Below, in pieces: positions 13,871 to 23,657 of a stretch of 64,000 nucleotides of DNA. The notes under the pieces are model-generated. The model ran no database searches and was not told where the DNA came from. It saw only the letters and a list, made by a program, of their open reading frames with translations. The DNA lies in NCBI GenBank assembly GCA_030674185.1, contig JAPXFY010000015.1, positions 29,563,185 to 29,627,184 on the forward strand. Reading direction: 5' to 3'. Both the position numbers and the translations under genes were made by a program. The stretch is from Monoplex corrugatus. Lineage: Eukaryota > Mollusca > Gastropoda > Littorinimorpha > Ranellidae. Position 1 is the first letter of the stretch, and every line of letters starts with the position of its first letter.

Positions 13871-14308
13871 CTTTGTTAGTTTGTTAGTTAGTTAGTTAGT
13901 TACTTAGTTAGTTAATTAGTTAGTTAGTTAGCTAGTTAGTTAATTAGTTAGTTAGTTAGTTAGTTAGTTCGTTAGTTAGTTAGTTAGTTAGTTAGGAAGT
14001 TAGCTAGTTAGTTAGTTAGTTAGTTAAGTACTTACTTACTTAGTTACTTAGTTACTTAGTTCTGTTGGTTGTTGTTGGTTGGTTGGTTAGTTAGTTAGCA
14101 TAGATAGATATTTACTTACTTTAGCTAGTTCGTTAGTGAGTGAGTTAATTCGTTTGTGAATGAGTGAGTGAGTGAATGAGTGAGTAGTGAGTGAGTGAGA
14201 GAGTGAGTGAGTGTGTGAGTGAGTGAATTATTTAATTAGTTATTTATTTAATTAGTTATTTATTTAATTAGTTAGTTAATTAGTTAGTTAGTTAGTTACT
14301 TAATTAGC

Positions 14309-14344
<36 letters not shown>

Positions 14345-14583
14345 TAGTTAGTTAGTTTGTTAGTTAGTATAAATAGATATTTACGTACTTAGCTAGTTCG
14401 TTAGTTACTGAGTTAGTTCGTTTGTGAGTAAGTGAGTAAGTGAGTGAGTGAGTGAGTGAATGAATTAGTTAGTTAGTTAGTCAATTAGTTAGTTGGTTAG
14501 TTAGTTAGTTAGTTAGTTAGTTAATTAGTTAGTTAATTAGTTCGTTCGTTCGTTAGTTAGTTAGTTAGTTAGTTAGTTTGTTT

Positions 14584-14619
<36 letters not shown>

Positions 14620-15088
14620 TTAGTTACTTAGTTACTTAGTATTAGTTTAGTGTGTAGTGGTGAGTGAGTGAGTGAGTTATTAGTATTAGTTTTTAGTTGT
14701 AGTAAGTTAGTTAAGTTAATTAGTTAGTTTGTTAGTATATTAGTTAGTTAGTTAGTAGTGTAGTTTAGTAGTTAGTTAGTTAGTTTAGTTGTTAGTTATT
14801 AGTTAGTTTGTTAATTAGTTAGTTAGTTAGTAGTTAGTTAGTTAGTTAGTTAGTTGTTGTTGTTGTTGTTAGTTGTGTGTTGTTAGTTGGTAGTTTTAGT
14901 TAGTTAGTATAGATAGATATTTACGTACTTTAGCTAGTTCGTTAGTGAGTTAGTTAATTTTTTTGTGAGTGAGTGAGTGAGTGAGTGAATTAGTTAGTTA
15001 GTTGGTTAGTTAGTTAGTTTGTTAGTTTGTTAGTTTGTTAGTTAGTTAGTTAGTTAGGTAGTTAGTTAGTTAGTTAGTTAGTTAGTTT

Positions 15089-15120
<32 letters not shown>

Positions 15121-15519
15121 CTTAGTTGGTTGGTTGGTTGGTTGGTTAGTTAGTTGTTTAGTTGGTTAATTAGTTAGTTAGTTAATTAGTTAGTTAGGTA
15201 ATTAGGTAATTAGTTCGTTAGTTTAGTTAGTTAGTTAGTTATTTAGTTTTTTAGTTTTTTAGTTTGTTAGTTTGTTAGTTTGTTAGTTAGTTAGTTAGTT
15301 AGTTAGTTGGTTAGTTATTAGTTAGTTGGTTCATTAGTTTTGTTGGTTATTTGTTAGTTGGTTCGTTAGTTCGTTAGATATTTAGATAGTTCGTTAATTC
15401 GTTAGTTCGTTCGCTTGTTCGTTTGTTCGTTAGTTATTTCGTCAGTTCGTTAGTTCTTTACTTAGTTGCTTATTGAGTTCGTTAGTTAGTTCGATAGTGA
15501 GTGAGTGAGTGAATGAGTG

Positions 15520-15556
<37 letters not shown>

Positions 15557-15613
15557 CTTACTTAGTTAGTTACTTAGTTAGTTAGTTTGTTAGTTAGTTT
15601 GTTAGTTAGTTAT

Positions 15614-15691
<78 letters not shown>

Positions 15692-15841
15692 GGTTACTTG
15701 GTTGGCTGGTTGGTTGGTTGGTTAGTTGGTTACTTGGTTAGTTGGTTAGTTGGTTAGTTAGTTCGTTGGTTCGTTGGTTCGTTGGTTCCTTGTTCGTTTG
15801 TTCGTTAGTTATTTCGTTAGTTCGTTAGTTTTTACTTAGTT

Positions 15842-15990
15842 GCTTAGTTCGTTCGATCGGTCGTCGTTCGGTCTTTTCTTCGTTCGTTCGTTCATTCGTT
15901 CGTTTGTTCGTCCGTTCGTCCGTTCGTCCGTTCGTTCGTTCGTTCGTTCGTTCGTTCGTTCGTTCTTTCGTTAGTTCGTTCGTTCGTTAG
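15842..15990 (+). repeat. TTCG tetranucleotide block
   Basis: A second copy of the TTCG block with the same TTCGATCGGTCG entry, about 3.4 kb after the one at 12442. Several units read TCCG instead of TTCG. The sequence after it (from about 16030) repeats that after 12630, showing that the block belongs to a multi-kilobase higher-order unit. Confidence 0.88.
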
Positions 15991-16132
15991 TTGTTTAGTT
16001 AGCTTGTTTGTTTGTTGGTTAGTTCGTTAGTTTGTTAGTATAGATAGATTCTTACTTATTGAGTTCGTTAGTGAGTGAGTTAGTTCGTTAGTGAGTGATG
16101 AGTGATTTAGTCAGTTAGTTAGTTAGTTAGTA

Positions 16133-16175
<43 letters not shown>

Positions 16176-16307
16176 TTTTGTTTGTTAGTTAGTATAGATG
16201 GATATTTACGGACTTAGCCAGTTCGTTAATGAGTGAGTTAATCCATTTGTGTGTGTGTGGTGAGTGAGTGAATGAGTGAGTAGCGAATGAATGACTGAGT
16301 CAGTTAA

Positions 16308-16403
16308 CTCTCCTGGAACAAACTTCCTCTCTCAGTCCGTTAGCAACCTACTTTTGCCTCCTTCAAGTCCGCTCTCAAAACTCACCTTTTCTCCTCTGCA
16401 TAA
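16308..16403 (+). pseudogene. C-terminal remnant of the L2-like LINE ORF
   Basis: This encodes the last 31 residues of the same reverse-transcriptase ORF found complete at 18685-21936 (LSWNKLPLSVR, then a stop, then QPTFASFKSALK). A CAG-to-TAG change at 16341-16343 gives a premature stop, and the usual TAA is at 16401-16403. The copy is 5'-truncated to this short piece, as is common for non-LTR retrotransposons. It cannot make a functional protein. Confidence 0.9.
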
Positions 16404-16565
16404 AATCCTAACCTCACTCAACCCCCCTCTGCAGCCTGTCTCCGCTCGGAGGGGAATCACTTTGTTTTAATATATAATTGTATATGATGTGCTCTCTGTG
16501 GTTTTCCATTGGTTTTATTCTTGCTTTTATTGCTTTTATTCTTTTCTCCCCATTTGTGGCCATGT

Positions 16566-16572
16566 ATGTGTG

Positions 16573-16625
<53 letters not shown>

Positions 16626-16699
16626 GTGTGTGTGTGTGTGAGTGTGTGTGTGTGTGTGTGTGTGCGTGTGTGTGCGTGCGTGCGTGTGTGCGTGTGTGT
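16566..16699 (+). repeat. GT microsatellite in LINE 3' UTR
   Basis: About 130 bp of GT repeats with a few CG and TT interruptions. The same microsatellite sits at the homologous place in the two other LINE copies (18418-18512 as CA, and 33599-33704), with different length and interruptions each time. Confidence 0.95.
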
Positions 16700-16760
16700 C
16701 TTTTCGGCGCTTGGATTTGATTTTGTCGAGATTTGCGCTATATAAATATTGTAATTATTA

Positions 16761-16930
16761 TGTATGCATGTGCGTACATATGTATGTATGTATGTATGTA
16801 TACGCTTAGATTTATGTATGTATGTATGTATGCATGTATACGCTTAGCTTAGATTTATGTATGTAAGTATGTAAGCATGTATGTATGCATGTATACGCTC
16901 ATATGTATGTAGGTATGTATGCATGTATAC
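16761..16930 (+). repeat. TGTA microsatellite/minisatellite
   Basis: TGTA repeats with a periodic insert GCATGTATACGCT, then TAGATTTATG, occurring three to four times. It lies between two copies of the LINE 3' terminal sequence. TATACGCTTAGATTT resembles the LINE tail GCGCTTAGATTTG, so this block may have arisen by slippage within a LINE tail. Confidence 0.85.
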
Positions 16931-16999
16931 GCTCAGCGCTTAGATTTGATTTTATCAAGATTTTGCGCTATATAAATAAAATATATTATTATTATTATA
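16931..16999 (+). mobile_element. Second copy of the LINE 3' tail
   Basis: It reads CAGCGCTTAGATTTGATTTT, then ATCAAGATTTTGCGC, then TATATAAATAAAATATATT and an ATT tail, matching the last 70 bp of the L2-like LINE. It closes the insertion that began at 16308. It may be a second very short insertion or an internal tail duplication; the sequence does not decide between these. Confidence 0.85.
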
Positions 17000-17627
17000 A
17001 TTAAATTGTTCGTTACTTAGTTAGTTAGTTGGATAGTGAGTTATTGAGTTAGAGAGTTAGTTAGTAATTAAGTAGTTAGTTAGTTATTTAGTTACTTAGT
17101 TAGTTACTTAGTTAGTTACTTAGTTACTTATTTAGTTACTTAGTTAGTTACTTAGTTAGTTACTTAGTTAGTTAGTTGGTTGGTTGGTTGGTTAGTTAGT
17201 ATAGATAGATATTTACGTACTTAGCCAGTTCGTTAGTGAGTGAATGATTTCGTTTTTGAGTGAGTGAGTGAGTGAGTGAGTGAGTAAGTGAGTGAGTGAG
17301 TAGTGAGTGAGTGAGTGAGTTTGTTAATTAGTTAGTTAGTTAGCTGGTTAGTTACTTAGTTAGATAGTTAGTTAGTTTTAGTTAGTTAGTTAGTTCTTAG
17401 TTACTTAGTTACTTAGTTAATTACTTAGTTAGTTACTTAGTATCGATAGATATTTACGTACTTAGCTAGTTCGTTACTGAGTAAGTTAGTTCGTTTCTGA
17501 GTGCGTGAGTGAGTGAGTGAGTGAATGAGTGAATTAGCTAGTTAATTAGTCAATTAGTTAATTAGTTTGTTAGTTAATTAGTTAGTTAGTTAGTTAGTTA
17601 GTTAAAGTTAGTTAGTTAGTTAGTTAG

Positions 17628-17659
<32 letters not shown>

Positions 17660-17917
17660 GAGTGAGTAAGTGAGTGAGTGAGTGAGTGAGTGAGTGTGTG
17701 TGAGTGAATGAGTGAGTGAGTGAGTGTGTGTGAGTGAATGAGTGAGTGAGTTAGTTAGTTAGTTAGTCAGTTAGTATAGATAGATATTTACGTACTTAGC
17801 TAGTTCGTTAGTGAGTGAGTTAGTTCGTTTGTGAGTGAATGAGTGAGCGAGTGAGTGAGTGAATTAGTTAGTTAGTTAGTTAGTCAATTAGTTTGTTAGT
17901 TAGTTACTTAGTTAGTT

Positions 17918-17948
<31 letters not shown>

Positions 17949-18289
17949 CTTTGTTAGTTAGTTAGGTAGTTATTAGTTAGTTAGTTAGTTAGTTAGTTAC
18001 TTAGTTAATTAGTTAGTAAGTTAGCTAGTTAGTTAGTTAGATTGTTAGTTAGTTACTTAGTTAGTTACTTAGTTAGTTAGTTAGTTAGTTACTTAGTTGG
18101 TTAGGTAGTTAGTTAGATAGTTAGTTAGTTAGTTAGTTAGTGAGTTAGTGAGTTTGTTGGTTGGTTAGTTAGTACAGATTTATATTTACGTACTTACCCA
18201 GTTCGTTAGTGAGTGAGTTAGTTCGTCTTTGAATGCGTGAGTGAGTAGTGAGTGATTGAGTGAGTTAGTTAATTTGTTAGTTAGTTAGT

Positions 18290-18322
<33 letters not shown>

Positions 18323-18334
18323 ATTAGTGAGTGA
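17000..18334 (+). repeat. TTAG higher-order satellite array
   Basis: The tetranucleotide satellite between two LINE insertions, with cores at about 17201, 17440, 17773 and 18173. The last is the variant with ATTTATATTTACG and ACTTACCCAG. No gene is present. Confidence 0.92.
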
Positions 18335-18340
18335 GTTATT
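18335..18340. repeat. Target-site duplication, left copy (GTTATT)
   Basis: GTTATT lies directly outside the ATT-rich 3' tail of the minus-strand LINE and is repeated at 22098-22103 outside its 5' end. An uninterrupted paralogue of the site, GTGAGTTATTGAGTTGG, is present near 28147. The duplicate is short, and its tail side could merge with the ATT repeat, so the exact length is uncertain. Confidence 0.7.
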
Positions 18341-18417
18341 AATAATAATAAATAATAATAATTGCAATATTTATATAGCGCAAAATCTTGATAAAATCAA
18401 ATCTAAGCGCTGAAGCA

Positions 18418-18461
18418 GACACACACGCAAGCACTCACGCACGCACGCACGCACACACACG

Positions 18462-18496
<35 letters not shown>

Positions 18497-18512
18497 CAAC
18501 ACACACACACGC
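18418..18512 (-). repeat. CA/GT microsatellite in LINE 3' UTR
   Basis: On + this reads CA repeats mixed with GCAC units. It occupies the same position in the 3' UTR as the GT tracts of the other two copies. It is internal to the retrotransposon, so the element spreads a microsatellite seed wherever it inserts. Confidence 0.93.
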
Positions 18513-18646
18513 ATGGCTATAAATGGGGAGAAAGAATAAAAGCAATAAAAGCAAGAATAAAAGCGATGGAAAATTATAGAGAGCATAGCATATACAATTA
18601 TATATTATAACCATGTGATTCCCTCCGAGCGGAGACAGGCTGCAGA

Positions 18647-18666
18647 GGGGGGGGGGGGGGGGGGGG
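18647..18666 (-). repeat. Poly-C homopolymer of 20 (G on +)
   Basis: Twenty G on the + strand, directly 3' of the LINE stop codon in element orientation. The homologous tract is 14 C at 33452-33465 and 6 C at 16422-16427, so it is hypervariable in length or partly a sequencing artefact. Confidence 0.95.
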
Positions 18667-18684
18667 TTGAGTGAGGTTAGGATT

Positions 18685-21600
18685 TTATGCGGAGGAGAAA
18701 AGGTGAGTTTTGAGAGCGGACTTGAAGAAGACAAAAGTAGGTTGCTGACGGACTGAGAGAGGAAGTTTGTTCCAGGAGAGTGGACCAGAAACAGAGAAGG
18801 CTCGTGGACCATAGGTATTGAGCTTAGTGCGTGGAAAGCGAAAAGTCAGAGGATCAGAGGCAGAGCGGAGGGTACGTGAGGGAACATAGATCTCAAGTAG
18901 GCTTGACAGGTAATCGGGGGCTGCGTTATTGAGGCTTTTGTAGCACATGGTGTCTAGTTTGTACTGTATGCGCTTTAATACAGGGAGCCAGTGAAGTTGT
19001 GCCAGGAGAGGAGATATGTGGTCAGCTTTCTTCTTTTTGAGTACAAGGCATGCAGCATTGTTTTGAATGCGCTGTAGGATGTGAATGGTGGAGGCAGGAA
19101 GACCAGACAGGAGTGAATTGCAATAGTCAATGTGAGACATTATGAAGGAGAGAACGAGTTTTGCAGTTGTTTCCACAGAGAGATACTTCCTGATCAGCCT
19201 TCTACGATGGAGATGATAGTAGCAGGATCTGGCAGTTTGAGAAACAAAGTTGTTCATGGACAGGGTAGAGTCAATGCAGACACCAAGGTTTTTAGCTGAA
19301 TCAGAAATTGGGACTGATGTGTTACATAATGGGAGAGAAAGAGGAGGCAGCTGAGAAAGTTTCTGATGGGTGCCAATGAGGATAGCTTCTGTTTTGTCGT
19401 CATTAAGCTGAAGTCTATTGTGTGTCATCCAGTTCTTAATGTCCGAGTAACACTCAGTGGTGCGAGTCAATAGGCGCTGTATATTATCAGGTGAGTCACT
19501 GTCTTGAAGTTGGGTGTCATCAGCATAGAAGTGGTGTTTTATAGAATGGGAGTTGATGATGGTGGACAGGGGGGAAGTGTAAAGAGTGAAAAGAACAGGG
19601 CCAAGGACAGATCCTTGTGGAACACCACAGGTCAGGTATGCAGGTTGAGAGTAAGTGCCATTGATGAGAACGGTTTGTTTTCTGTTTGATAGGTATGAAG
19701 TGAACCAAGACAGAGCAATGTCAGAGATGCCAAAAGTATGATGAAGTCTAGAAAGGAGAATACCATGATCAATGGTATCAAAGGCTGCAGACAGATCAAG
19801 GAGTGTGAGGAGAGAGACTTTGCCAGTATCAGTTGCAAGGAGGAGATTGTTGAGAATGTGTAGTAGGGCAGTTTCAGTGCTATGGCACTGGCGGTAGGCT
19901 GACTGGAAAGGATTGAGGAGATTGTTGGCAGACAGGTGAGAGTTCAGCTGGTTGAGGACGACTTTTTCAAGGAGTTTTGACAAGAAAGAGAGATTAGAGA
20001 TAGGCCGGTAATTTTTCAGTTCATTTGGATCTAAATTGTGTTTCTTGAGGAGAGGGTGAACAATAGCAGACTTGAAAGAATCTGGGACAGCTCCAGTTTG
20101 AAAAGAAGTGTTGATGATGTCAGTGATGAATGGGAGGAGAGTAGGGAGACAGTCGGCGTAGAGAGAACCTGGAAGAGGATCCAGTTCGCAGGTTTTGAAC
20201 GACATGGATCTGATTGTGTTGAGAATTTCTTCTTGTGAGACTGGGGTAAAAGTAGTAAGAGGTGTGCCAGAGAAGGAAGGGTCAGGTGGGCATAGTTGAC
20301 AGGGTGTCCTGTCAAGCCTGTCACGAAGAGTTTGTATTTTGGTGGTGAAATAGTTGGAGAATACAGATGGGAGTTCTTCATTTGTATGTTTTGTTGGGAG
20401 AGGTAAATCTTTTCGTGTGCCAAGGAGATGATTCATGGTTGTAAAGAGTTCTTTTGAAGAAGAGGCATTCAGGATTTTGGTTTGGAAATAGCTTGTTTTT
20501 GCTGATGCAATGAGGGTGGATACTTTTGTTTTAGAGGCTTGGAAAAGTTGCCTGTGTACAGTGAGTTTGGATTTGCGCCAGCGGCGCTCTGCTCTGCGGC
20601 GGGTACGTTTTGCACAGGCGATCTCATGGGTGAGCCAGGGGGTAGGGGGGCGGTCAGGTAAAAGACGGGTTGTGGCTGGAGCATGAGTGTCCAGAAGATG
20701 GTGGAGAGTAGTATAGAATTCATCGGCAAGGTTATGTGACTTTTCAGAAAGGAGACGGGAGGCATCAGATGAAAATGTGGAGAGGTCGATAGATTTGAGA
20801 TTGCGTCGAGTCACTGTGCGCATGGTATGGGAAGGAGGAGAAATGTTGAGAGAACAGAGAATTGCAGAGTGGTCAGATGGAAGGGCTGAAGTTAGATGGG
20901 TAGAAAGAACTAAGCAGTTGTCAGTAGCAGAATTGTGGTGATCACGAGAAATGATCCAGTCAAGAATGTGACCTTTTTGATGGGTTGGTTCAGAAATGTG
21001 TTGAGTCATATTGTGATTGGACAGAGAGTTGATGATATGTCTTGTGTCATAACGGTGAGTGTTGTCATAGTGGACATTGATGTCACCTAGAATGATGAGA
21101 TTTCCAGGTAAGAGGCAGTAGTGGTCAAGCAATTGGTCAAAGTCAGAGAGAAACGTGGATGTGGTGAGTTTGTTGGCAGAGCTAGGTGGGGGTCGATAGA
21201 CACAGGAGAAGGTGATGGGGTGAGGGGTGGATTGGAAGGATACTTCAACGTGCTCGAAAGAAGGATGGGAGAAAGGCAGAGACTGCGAGAAAGATAGGCG
21301 GGAATGGAGTGAGTCGTTGTAGAGGATGGCGATACCGCCACCTCGGGATGAGCGATGGAAAGAAGCAAGCCTGTAACCACTCGGAGTGAGGCTAGCATGT
21401 ATAGGTTCGTGACCAAGGGGGTTAAGCCATGTCTCTGTGATAAAAGCAATGTCAACATGCTCATCTGCGATAAAATCAGCAATGACTTCGGCTTTGCCAT
21501 CAGTGCATGTTGACTGAGCATTAAAAAGGCATAGTTTCAGCCTATCACAGTCATATGGTGGCGGCCGAGGTGGCGACGAAGGCGGCACCAACGGGACAGA

Positions 21601-21936
21601 AGGCGAAAGCGGCACCGGCGGGACAGAAGGCGAAGGCGGCACCATCAGGACAGTAGGCGAAGGCGAAGACGGCAGAGGAGGAGACAAAGCTTGCAGCAGC
21701 GAGGTCGAGGGCAGGGGCAGTGGAGGAGAAGAAGAAGCAGGAGACGAAAAGTGGCGTCGGGCAGGAGGCAGGTTGTGCCAAAGACGGTGGAGACGTCCAC
21801 CACGACAGGATCGCGCAGTGCGGGGCTTAGGACACAGCCCCAGTGTTCGTATTCGCTGGTAGACGCCTCCACCGAGGTAGCATTTGCTGTGTTTAAAAAG
21901 TGTCAGTCCAATTTGTTTTATAAAAGACGGGTCCAT
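18685..21936 (-). CDS. L2/CR1-like LINE ORF: APE endonuclease plus reverse transcriptase
   Basis: A retrotransposon polyprotein that nicks target DNA and copies its own RNA at the nick. The first ATG (21936) gives 1083 residues. A GTG at 21966 would add ten residues, but I prefer the ATG because an in-frame stop lies a short way upstream and GTG starts are not expected here. Residues about 60-127 are rich in Pro and Ser (linker). The endonuclease spans about 130-365: LFNAQS (N139), FITETW (E168), RGGGIAIL, LGDINVHY (D285, N287) and the SDH motif (D355, H356). The reverse transcriptase spans about 630-860: YRPISNLS, LDLSAAFDTIDH (D714), GVPQGSVLGP (771-780) and FYADD (803-807). The C-terminal part has the HWLPV and KTHLF motifs typical of L2/CR1 relatives. 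All catalytic residues I can check are present and there is no internal stop or frameshift. No RNase H domain is seen. Assignment to L2 rather than a neighbouring CR1-group clade is by motif memory and less certain than the domain calls. Confidence 0.93.
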   Translation of the reverse strand: MDPSFIKQIGLTLFKHSKCYLGGGVYQRIRTLGLCPKPRTARSCRGGRLHRLWHNLPPARRHFSSPASSSPPLPLPSTSLLQALSPPLPSSPSPTVLMVPPSPSVPPVPLSPSVPLVPPSSPPRPPPYDCDRLKLCLFNAQSTCTDGKAEVIADFIADEHVDIAFITETWLNPLGHEPIHASLTPSGYRLASFHRSSRGGGIAILYNDSLHSRLSFSQSLPFSHPSFEHVEVSFQSTPHPITFSCVYRPPPSSANKLTTSTFLSDFDQLLDHYCLLPGNLIILGDINVHYDNTHRYDTRHIINSLSNHNMTQHISEPTHQKGHILDWIISRDHHNSATDNCLVLSTHLTSALPSDHSAILCSLNISPPSHTMRTVTRRNLKSIDLSTFSSDASRLLSEKSHNLADEFYTTLHHLLDTHAPATTRLLPDRPPTPWLTHEIACAKRTRRRAERRWRKSKLTVHRQLFQASKTKVSTLIASAKTSYFQTKILNASSSKELFTTMNHLLGTRKDLPLPTKHTNEELPSVFSNYFTTKIQTLRDRLDRTPCQLCPPDPSFSGTPLTTFTPVSQEEILNTIRSMSFKTCELDPLPGSLYADCLPTLLPFITDIINTSFQTGAVPDSFKSAIVHPLLKKHNLDPNELKNYRPISNLSFLSKLLEKVVLNQLNSHLSANNLLNPFQSAYRQCHSTETALLHILNNLLLATDTGKVSLLTLLDLSAAFDTIDHGILLSRLHHTFGISDIALSWFTSYLSNRKQTVLINGTYSQPAYLTCGVPQGSVLGPVLFTLYTSPLSTIINSHSIKHHFYADDTQLQDSDSPDNIQRLLTRTTECYSDIKNWMTHNRLQLNDDKTEAILIGTHQKLSQLPPLSLPLCNTSVPISDSAKNLGVCIDSTLSMNNFVSQTARSCYYHLHRRRLIRKYLSVETTAKLVLSFIMSHIDYCNSLLSGLPASTIHILQRIQNNAACLVLKKKKADHISPLLAQLHWLPVLKRIQYKLDTMCYKSLNNAAPDYLSSLLEIYVPSRTLRSASDPLTFRFPRTKLNTYGPRAFSVSGPLSWNKLPLSVRQQPTFVFFKSALKTHLFSSA

Positions 21937-22097
21937 AATTGCGAGCCAGGCAGGAGAGGAAGACACTTGCAGGTTGGTGTGTGGGTTGGTCAGTTCACAA
22001 CACTAAAATCCAGAGAACGCAGAACACAAAGATTTGGAAGCTGTAGCGTTGGGCGAACACAGTAGGCTAAGGTGTAAACACAGTTCACAGATAAAAT
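21937..22097 (-). other. LINE 5' leader
   Basis: About 160 bp between the right target-site duplicate and the ORF start. The ORF frame continues open for some codons upstream of the ATG and then meets a TAG. LINEs of this type usually have an internal promoter in the leader, but no recognisable motif can be pointed out here. Confidence 0.6.
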
Positions 22098-22103
22098 GTT
22101 ATT
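22098..22103. repeat. Target-site duplication, right copy (GTTATT)
   Basis: This matches 18335-18340. It is followed by GAGTTGG, continuing the array exactly as in the uninterrupted paralogue near 28147. Confidence 0.7.
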
Positions 22104-22229
22104 GAGTTGGTTTGTTGTTTAGTTAGTATAGATTTATATTTACGTACTTACCCAGTTCGTTAGTGAGTGAGTTAGTTCGTCTTTGAGAGCGTGAGTGAGT
22201 AGTGAGTGATTGAGTGAGTTAGTTAATTT

Positions 22230-22264
<35 letters not shown>

Positions 22265-22725
22265 GGTTGGTTGGTTAGTTAGTATAGATAGACATTTACG
22301 TACTAAGCCAGTTCGTTAGTGAGTGAGTTATTTCGTTTTTGAGTGAGTGAGTGAGTGAGTGAGTGAGTGAGTGAGTAGTGAGTGAGTGAGTGAGTTTGTT
22401 AATTAGTTAGTTAGTTAGTTGGTTAGTTAGTTAGTTGGTTAGTTAGTTAGTTAGTTAGATAGTTAGTTAGTTTTAGTTAGTTAGTTAGTTAGTTAGTTAC
22501 TTAGTTACTTAGTTACTTAGTTAATTACTTAGTTAGTTAGTTACTTAGTATCGATAGATATTTACGTACTTAGCTAGTTCGTTAGTGAGTAAGTTAGTTC
22601 GTTTCTGAGTGAGTGAGTGAGTGAGTGAGTGAATGAGTGAATTAGTTAGTTAATTAGTCAATTAGTTAGTTAGTTTGTTAGTTAATTAGTTAGTTAGTTA
22701 GTTAATTAGTTAGTTAGTTAGTTAG

Positions 22726-22764
<39 letters not shown>

Positions 22765-22990
22765 AAGTTAGTTAGTTAGTTAGTTAGTATTAGTTAGTTA
22801 GTTAGTGAGTGAGTTAGTGAGTTAGTGAGTGAGTGAGTGAGTGAGTGAGTGAGTTAGTTAGTTAGTTAGTCAGTTAGTATAGATAGATATTTACGTACTT
22901 AGCTAGTTCGTTAGTGAGTGAGTTAGTTCGTTTGTGAGTGAATGAATGAGCGAGTGAGTGAGTGAATTAGTTAGTTAGTTAGTTAGTCAA

Positions 22991-23029
<39 letters not shown>

Positions 23030-23323
23030 CTTAGTTAGTTAGTTAGTTAGTTTACTTTTGTTAGTTAGTTAGTTAGTTATTAGTTAGTTCGTTAGTAAGT
23101 TTAGTTAGTTAGTTAGTTAGTTAGGTTAGCTAGTTAGTTAGAATTGTTAGTTAGTTAGTTAGTGAGTTTTTGAGTTGGTTGGTTGGTTAGTTAGTACATA
23201 TTTATATTTACGTACTTACCCAGTTCGTTAGTGAGTGAGTTAGTTCGTCTTTTAATGCGTGAGTGAGTAGTGAGTGATTGAGTGAGTTAGTTAATTTGTT
23301 AGTTAGTTAGTTAGTTAGTTAGT

Positions 23324-23384
<61 letters not shown>

Positions 23385-23519
23385 GTTAGTGTGAGTGGTT
23401 GGTTTTGTTTAGTTAGTATAGATTTATATTTACGTACTTACCCAGTTCGGTAGTGAGTGAGTTAGTTCGTCTTTGAGAGCGTGAGTGAGTAGTGAGTGAT
23501 TGAGTGAGTTAGTTAATTT

Positions 23520-23555
<36 letters not shown>

Positions 23556-23587
23556 TTTAGATAGTTAGTTAGTTAGTTAGTTAATTA

Positions 23588-23657
<70 letters not shown>

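Larger units (their letters stand above)
16308..16760 (+). mobile_element. 5'-truncated 3' end of an L2/CR1-like LINE
   Basis: This contains the last codons of the ORF, a 6-C tract (16422-16427), the conserved 3' UTR, a GT microsatellite and the terminal GCGCTATATAAAT followed by ATTATTAT. The left junction is in CAGTTAA (16301-16307). Paralogous array copies at about 12916 and 41468 read CAGTTAATTAAATGG without interruption, so the insertion point is visible. The array resumes at about 17000 as TTAAATTG. Confidence 0.92.
18341..22097 (-). mobile_element. Near full-length L2/CR1-like LINE (about 3.76 kb)
   Basis: This is a non-LTR retrotransposon inserted in the TTAG array on the minus strand. 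In element orientation it has about 160 bp of 5' leader (22097-21937), one long ORF (21936-18685), a 3' UTR with a 20-C tract (18647-18666, as G on +) and a CA/GT microsatellite, then the GCGCTATATAAAT end and a simple ATT-type tail at 18341-18362. GTTATT flanks it on both sides. No separate ORF1 (gag-like) is present, so it either lacks ORF1 or is truncated at the 5' end. The single ORF is uninterrupted, and two other copies in this window are nearly identical in the shared part, so the family was recently active. Confidence 0.93.

Noticed and set aside
16478..16745. Cys-Val repeat frames in the GT tracts (also near 18435 and 33602)
   Set aside because: They are GT microsatellites inside LINE 3' UTRs.
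21691..22065. Plus-strand frame opposite the LINE N-terminus, and other frames antisense to the LINE
   Set aside because: They are antisense shadows of the endonuclease/RT ORF, with Arg- and Gly-rich composition from the Pro/Ser-rich linker.
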